Part shown: positions 60,668-64,000 of the stretch, one piece after another
Layout: every line of letters begins with the position of its first letter
Position numbering within the stretch: position 1 is the first letter of the stretch
NCBI RefSeq assembly: GCF_030063455.1
Contig: NZ_JASITB010000004.1
Span: 248,001-312,000 of the forward strand
Source of the DNA: Cryobacterium sp. PH31-O1
GTDB taxonomy: Bacteria > Actinomycetota > Actinomycetes > Actinomycetales > Microbacteriaceae
Direction: 5' to 3'
Length of the DNA: 64,000 nt
Notes under the pieces: model-generated
The model's database searches: none
Told to the model about the DNA's origin: nothing
What the model saw: only the letters and a program-made list of their open reading frames with translations
Made by a program: the position numbers and the translations under genes

Positions 60668-61444
60668 ATGACAAGCAACAAATCACCAGAGCTCACTCCG
60701 ACCCGGGTTCCGGCGAGGTCAGCGAACGGCGGCAGCACGAGCACCGCTACCAGGCATAAGAACCTCGTGCCGGCCGAGAGCGCCCTTCCCGGTTCGCCGA
60801 GTGCGGGCCCCAGGCCGGTGTTTCCGGCGGTAGGCACCACAGGCGAAACAACCCTAGGCATCCCAGAGCCGGTCGCCAAGACGCCCCAACAGGCCATCGG
60901 TACGAAAAAGGAGGCAGCGACCCAGATTCGTCGCTTGGCAAAGGCCGCGACCACACGCGTCAAGCTTAAACTCAACCAGGCGCAAGCGGAATACCTCGTC
61001 GACGGTGTCCTAGACGGCGCGGCGCGCACCTACGTGCGTTTTAACACCGACGGCTCCGGAGGCGAGGCTTTCATCGCGCCGCAAGGAGACGACGGCTGGG
61101 TTCGCAACCCGAAAGGGGAGTGGGATCTCAACCGCCTTTACTTTACAGGTATCACTCGGCTCGCCCGATTCGACGGCGACGGCAGCGACGAGAACTTCCA
61201 CGGTTACGACCTCCCCTTCGGATCTCGCACCACAGAAGACGCGTTCAATGAAACGCTCGTTGAAGCCAACAACGCGCTTCTCGCGTTGGGTCTGGAAGGC
61301 GGCTACTTAGGCTGCGACGCCCCATTCGACTCCGATTCAAACGGAGCCACCTTCACACAAGAGGACTCGGTTGTAGCCGTTATGCCGTGTCGAGATAGCG
61401 AGTCCACCTCGCTAATAGCAGGTCTCATGAGCCAGAGGGAATAG
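60668..61444 (+). CDS. Hypothetical protein
   Basis: A 258-residue protein starting MTSNKSPELTPTRVPARS. The first 95 residues are disordered (Ser, Thr, Pro, Gly); the second part has a helical motif (TRVKLKLNQAQAEYLVDGVLDGAARTYVRF) followed by a strand-rich region (WVRNPKGEWDLNRLYF). No family recognised. The ATG at 60668 has a ribosome site (AAGGAAAG); the frame is open upstream through a hairpin region and that part is unlikely to be coding. Confidence 0.55.
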   Translation: MTSNKSPELTPTRVPARSANGGSTSTATRHKNLVPAESALPGSPSAGPRPVFPAVGTTGETTLGIPEPVAKTPQQAIGTKKEAATQIRRLAKAATTRVKLKLNQAQAEYLVDGVLDGAARTYVRFNTDGSGGEAFIAPQGDDGWVRNPKGEWDLNRLYFTGITRLARFDGDGSDENFHGYDLPFGSRTTEDAFNETLVEANNALLALGLEGGYLGCDAPFDSDSNGATFTQEDSVVAVMPCRDSESTSLIAGLMSQRE

Positions 61445-61611
61445 CCCCACAGGACGGCTGGCAGCACCTTCGGGATGTATTGCCAGCCGCACTCGGCGTT
61501 CTCACATTGGCCTCCGACGCCACTCCCCGCCACCGGGCCGGATCGGGTTTCAACTCGGGTTCCGGATCACCTTCCCGCCCCGTCAGTACCGCGGTTCGTT
61601 TCTGCAAGTTT

Positions 61612-61692
61612 TTAAATGCCTGACCATCGGCGCTGGACACCGGTGAGCGAGGCCTCGGCCAACGTCCGCCAAACGATCTCGATGTTCTGCAT
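61612..61692 (-). pseudogene. Truncated copy of the AbiEi-like antitoxin 5' end
   Basis: On the minus strand, MQNIEIVWRTLAEASL matches MKNVEIVWRTLADAAL of the antitoxin at 33154 (11 of 16 residues, with similar DNA), then the frame ends after 26 codons with unrelated sequence. The operator repeat seen at the intact copy is absent. This is a leftover of a second AbiE-like locus or of a duplication. Confidence 0.6.
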
Positions 61693-62047
61693 GACCCTCC
61701 AAGCCCACCTCGCTACGGAAGCTGCGTCGTACGTCTGCCGGCTGCTCGGCGACGTCGCCGCAGGGTGCGTTGCGCCGCACAACCCCGACTGGGATAAATA
61801 CCTTGGAGCGGTCTTGGACGAGATGGTCAGCAAGTGGTTCAACTCGGCCGCCGTCACACCGCTGTCTGAGGTTGTGGCAATTGAGCGCCGCCTCACCCGC
61901 ATACCCCAGGTCATCGCTCGGTTGCACGGTGAGCTTGGGCGGGAGCCGAGTGCAGAGGAAGTCCAGTCATCTCAGCATGCTGAGATGCGCCTTCGGCACA
62001 AAGACCCGAAGCGGCACGGAAGTTTGGTCAGCCTCGCCGAGGTGTAA
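61691..62047 (+). CDS. Hypothetical protein overlapping the antitoxin remnant
   Basis: A 118-residue ORF starting MTLQAHLATEAASYVCRLLGD. The second half includes RLTRIPQVIARLHGELGREPSAEEV, which loosely recalls region 3 of sigma-70 factors, but the -10 and -35 binding regions are absent. The start is uncertain: an ATG three codons upstream is possible, and the frame stays open into the antisense of the AbiEi remnant. Function unknown. Confidence 0.4.
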   Translation: MTLQAHLATEAASYVCRLLGDVAAGCVAPHNPDWDKYLGAVLDEMVSKWFNSAAVTPLSEVVAIERRLTRIPQVIARLHGELGREPSAEEVQSSQHAEMRLRHKDPKRHGSLVSLAEV

Positions 62048-62408
62048 GCCGTACTGGGAGGGCCGCGTGAAGCTGGCAGGACGCGGCTCGCATGCCACGC
62101 TGTAGGCCACGGCCGGCATGCCACCCGAAAAGCCCGCTCTTCAAAAAAGCTTTCGTGACGGTCGCCGGTCGGCGATTCTTGGCGGCCGCACGCCAGCAGG
62201 TGCCGCTCTTCTCCTGGGGCCGCACTCTGACCCCCAAGGCCTTACTCCTGTCGGCCTTTCTGCTCCAGACGCTCGCACTGATCCTGCCAGCCGCCATACT
62301 GCCAGCGCAGCTCCGCACAAGTGAGCTGGCTTTGATATGCGCCCATGAGTCGGGTCGCAGCTTCGCGCATAAGGTCGTATACAACGACCGGGTTCTCTGA
62401 CCTGCTCA
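62048..62408. other. Intergenic, no convincing gene
   Basis: Several overlapping short ORFs on both strands. One plus-strand frame includes a hydrophobic stretch (ALLLSAFLLQTLALILPAAILPAQL) that could be a membrane segment, but it lacks a ribosome site and the upstream part is Arg/Pro-rich. Not called. Confidence 0.4.
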
Positions 62409-62651
62409 TCACTCCTCACGCAGCGTAAGGGTGACCACGTATTCCTCGGCCGAGTCAAGCGCTATGACGCCGCCAGACAGTAGTTCCTCGACCTGCTCGC
62501 GTGTCACCGTCGCCTTCGTGAGGCCGTAGCGGGGTTCACCATCTGTCCACCGTTCGCCGGCGGCCACAGCCTCGTCAACAGCGTCGGTTATGGTCACCGC
62601 ACGGCTGGTCGTGTAACGGCCCGGGAAACTGGGAGGGGTTGAGTTGGTCAT
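62409..62651 (-). CDS. Small hypothetical protein with CCGCGCATG promoter
   Basis: An 80-residue protein (MTNSTPPSFPGRYTTSRAVTIT...) ending VVTLTLREE. A central helix (ATVTREQVEELLSGGVIALDS) and flanking strands; no family recognised. The ATG at 62649-62651 lies exactly 8 nt after CCGCGCATG, with no ribosome site. It is divergent from an 85-residue gene that has the mirror-image motif. Confidence 0.6.
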   Translation of the reverse strand: MTNSTPPSFPGRYTTSRAVTITDAVDEAVAAGERWTDGEPRYGLTKATVTREQVEELLSGGVIALDSAEEYVVTLTLREE

Positions 62652-62657
62652 GGGGAG

Positions 62658-62687
62658 GTCATGCGCGGCGCCGGTGCCGCGCATGGA
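62658..62687. promoter_or_regulatory. Palindromic pair of CCGCGCATG promoters
   Basis: CATGCGCGGC (62660-62669) and GCCGCGCATG (62676-62685) are perfect 10-bp arms around GCCGGT. Each arm is 8 nt from the ATG it faces (62651 minus, 62694 plus). The tightest example of the family. Confidence 0.75.
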
Positions 62688-62693
62688 AAGGGT

Positions 62694-62951
62694 ATGGGTG
62701 ATTCAGATGACAGGGTTTATCGTGACACTGACACCGCCGTTCACCTGCTGCGGGATGCCGCCAACAAATTGGCGGCCTTCTATGAAAGAAGCTCGTACGA
62801 CGGGCTGATCACGAACGAGGCAGCCGTTGACGAGATCGTTAAAATTTGGCGGGCGTCACGGGTCACGTCCCTGGGGACGGCTGACGAAATCAACGCGCTA
62901 CTTGAGGTATTTGATCGGCGGTATGACGAGCTGGTGGCGGATGAGCGGTGA
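62694..62951 (+). CDS. Small hypothetical protein with CCGCGCATG promoter
   Basis: An 85-residue helical, acidic protein (MGDSDDRVYRDTDTAVHLLRDAANKLAAF...) with no recognised family. The ATG at 62694 follows CCGCGCATG by 8 nt and lacks a ribosome site. The layout mirrors that of the 80-residue gene on the other strand, with which it shares a 26-bp palindromic promoter region. Confidence 0.6.
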   Translation: MGDSDDRVYRDTDTAVHLLRDAANKLAAFYERSSYDGLITNEAAVDEIVKIWRASRVTSLGTADEINALLEVFDRRYDELVADER

Positions 62952-63070
62952 AACGGAGGGGGCCGAGCTGCACTGGGCTGGGCTGTCGGCTCCTGGCAAA
63001 ATACCGGTTCGTATCTTCCGTGCCCCCCGAGGCGCTCACCACTTACTGCGATGACCGCCTCGGCTCAAGT

Positions 63071-63436
63071 TCATCTGTGGTGAGCGAGAACTACGTCACG
63101 GCCGTCTCGAGCAGCTGCAGCCTGTATTTCGGCCTGCCAACTCTGGGCGGTGGCGAATTGTCCCTGAGGGAGAACGGGTCGAATAGCAAGCGCCGTCGTG
63201 TCAAAACTCACCGTGTCACCATCTGCACCGCGCCTCCACAAATCGCTCAGCGGGCGAAGTTCCTCGTAAGAATCGAGAACAGACTGCACGAATGCGTGAG
63301 CCTCCGCCCTCGTCGGATGAGGCGTGTAACCCGTGTTCATTATCCGTCGACCGTGAGAGCGCTCATCGGACGGCGTGACGAAAATAACCAGCCACTGGCC
63401 CGCGCGCTTCTTGTTTCTCTTGGATTTACTCATCAT
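63071..63436 (-). CDS. Small hypothetical basic protein with long 5' leader
   Basis: A 121-residue protein starting MMSKSKRNKKRAGQWLVIFVTPSDE, with a basic N-terminus and a central helix (TRAEAHAFVQSVLDSYEELRPLSDL). Function unknown. The ATG at 63434-63436 has a ribosome site (ACGAGAG). The CCGCGCATG motif lies 136 bp upstream on the same strand, so here it would drive a transcript with a leader containing an 11-bp hairpin, unlike the leaderless cases. Confidence 0.52.
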   Translation of the reverse strand: MMSKSKRNKKRAGQWLVIFVTPSDERSHGRRIMNTGYTPHPTRAEAHAFVQSVLDSYEELRPLSDLWRRGADGDTVSFDTTALAIRPVLPQGQFATAQSWQAEIQAAAARDGRDVVLAHHR

Positions 63437-63479
63437 GCTCTCGTTTCTTCTGTCAGATGGCGGCACTCTCCTCAAGAGC

Positions 63480-63518
63480 CGAACGGCGAGCTCCCCCTGT
63501 CGTGGGACTCGCCGTTCG
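63480..63518 (-). promoter_or_regulatory. Leader hairpin of the 121-residue gene
   Basis: CGAACGGCGAG (63480-63490) and CTCGCCGTTCG (63508-63518) pair perfectly across 17 nt, between the promoter motif and the start codon. It could control translation or termination. Confidence 0.5.
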
Positions 63519-63569
63519 TTTAGCTGAGGTAGAGGAAGCAGAGCCACCCGGGCGAGCGGCTTCGAGACA

Positions 63570-63580
63570 TGCATGCGCGG
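63570..63580 (-). promoter_or_regulatory. CCGCGCATG promoter element with leader
   Basis: Minus strand CCGCGCATG (63572-63580). No start codon stands at the 8-nt distance; the next plausible gene begins 136 bp downstream. Confidence 0.5.
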
Positions 63581-63784
63581 CAGAGATCCGTAATTTGCAG
63601 ATACGTGATGTCGTCGAGCACCCCACCAACTAAAACGCCCCAGAAACCTTCAACAAAGAACCTGGGCCGTGGCCCACAGCTGCTGGCTGCTCGGCGGCGT
63701 CTCACGAATGCAGTTCGGTGACCGAAATGTTTGGGGCGATGGCTCGGACCGGTGCGGCAGCCCACTACTGGAACATGGACCTTG

Positions 63785-63795
63785 CCGCGCATGAT
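63785..63795 (+). promoter_or_regulatory. CCGCGCATG leaderless promoter element
   Basis: CCGCGCATGAT, then CTGGGC, then ATG at 63802. Confidence 0.65.
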
Positions 63796-63801
63796 CTGGG
63801 C

Positions 63802-64000
63802 ATGGAAGACATGGAAGCTGAACCGCTGAAAACTGAACCGCTCTTCGTCGTTTGCGGGATGCTGACGAATAACGAGATCTGGTGCTCTCAGAGCGTCGAG
63901 ACGCTGATCACCAGTCTCATACCAAACTATCCGGCCACCGCACACCCGGCGGCTAAGGCCGAAGCCCGGCACAACTACATCGTCTCCTGCGCCACCGTCG
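63802..64000 (+). CDS. Hypothetical protein, N-terminal part only
   Basis: The first 66 codons of a gene that runs off the right edge (MEDMEAEPLKTEPLFVVCGMLTNNE...). The ATG at 63802 is placed by the CCGCGCATG motif 8 nt upstream; an in-frame ATG further upstream lies within the motif region and is not favoured. The visible part suggests a small alpha/beta protein. No family recognised. Confidence 0.5.
   Translation, partial: MEDMEAEPLKTEPLFVVCGMLTNNEIWCSQSVETLITSLIPNYPATAHPAAKAEARHNYIVSCATV

Overview
The window comes from a high-GC actinobacterium, most likely a member of the Microbacteriaceae. The grounds are a menaquinone-only quinone pathway, a CcsB/ResB/CcdA/TlpA cytochrome c maturation cluster, a 442-residue archaeal-type AspRS, the 32-residue bS22/AURKAIP1-like ribosomal protein, DUF4229 and DUF4190-type membrane proteins, and a small 'MGKL...RRGESF' protein common in that family. 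I cannot name a genus from sequence alone.

Positions 1-32.7 kb are core chromosome. The menaquinone genes lie scattered but close together: a menG-polyprenyl diphosphate synthase-fprA operon (left edge), menF, menD, menB-menE-menA and menC. Among them are a group-2 sigma-70 factor with a 16-codon overlapping leader ORF and two small Microbacteriaceae-type genes. Then come a five-gene operon (histidine phosphatase, tlpA, ccdA, resB, ccsB), aspS, Dabb and glutaredoxin genes, bS22, an ArsR regulator, trkH-trkA (K+ uptake), a ParA/MinD-like ATPase, proC, a CDF metal exporter, tadA, upp, a Cys-rich leader peptide ahead of a winged-helix regulator, a MarR regulator, an SDR and an FeS-type cryptochrome/photolyase.

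At 32.8 kb the core stops at a 37-bp 3' fragment of a tRNA gene (probably tRNA-Arg, minus strand), followed on its own strand by a terminator. The other side carries short GTGGCGAA repeats. I read this as one attachment site of an integrative element that runs from about 32.84 kb past the right edge of the window (at least 31 kb). No integrase is visible in the window.

Within the element, in order: an AbiE-like toxin-antitoxin pair with a 17-bp inverted-repeat operator; a YobI-type membrane P-loop NTPase with a translationally coupled small gene; a HEPN-like/CBS protein; a block of small unknown genes with a metallophosphatase (41.3-45 kb); a replication module (primase/helicase, four 21-bp iterons, an array of GGTAAY sites around an AT-rich stretch, 47.1-51.1 kb); two uracil-DNA-glycosylase-like proteins; an operon of two dynamin-like GTPases; a replication-relaxation-like protein; IS remnants; and a second block of small genes at 62.4-64 kb.

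The most striking signal is a promoter family. The exact 9-mer CCGCGCATG occurs ten times between genes in the two small-gene blocks. In eight cases it is followed by exactly 8 nt and then the ATG of a gene. This geometry fits leaderless transcription (CATGNN as the -10 hexamer, six bases, then ATG), three gene pairs share it back to back, and it marks at least eight unrelated small genes as one co-regulated set. The second candidate system is the paired dynamin-like GTPase operon with its downstream glycosylase-like gene.
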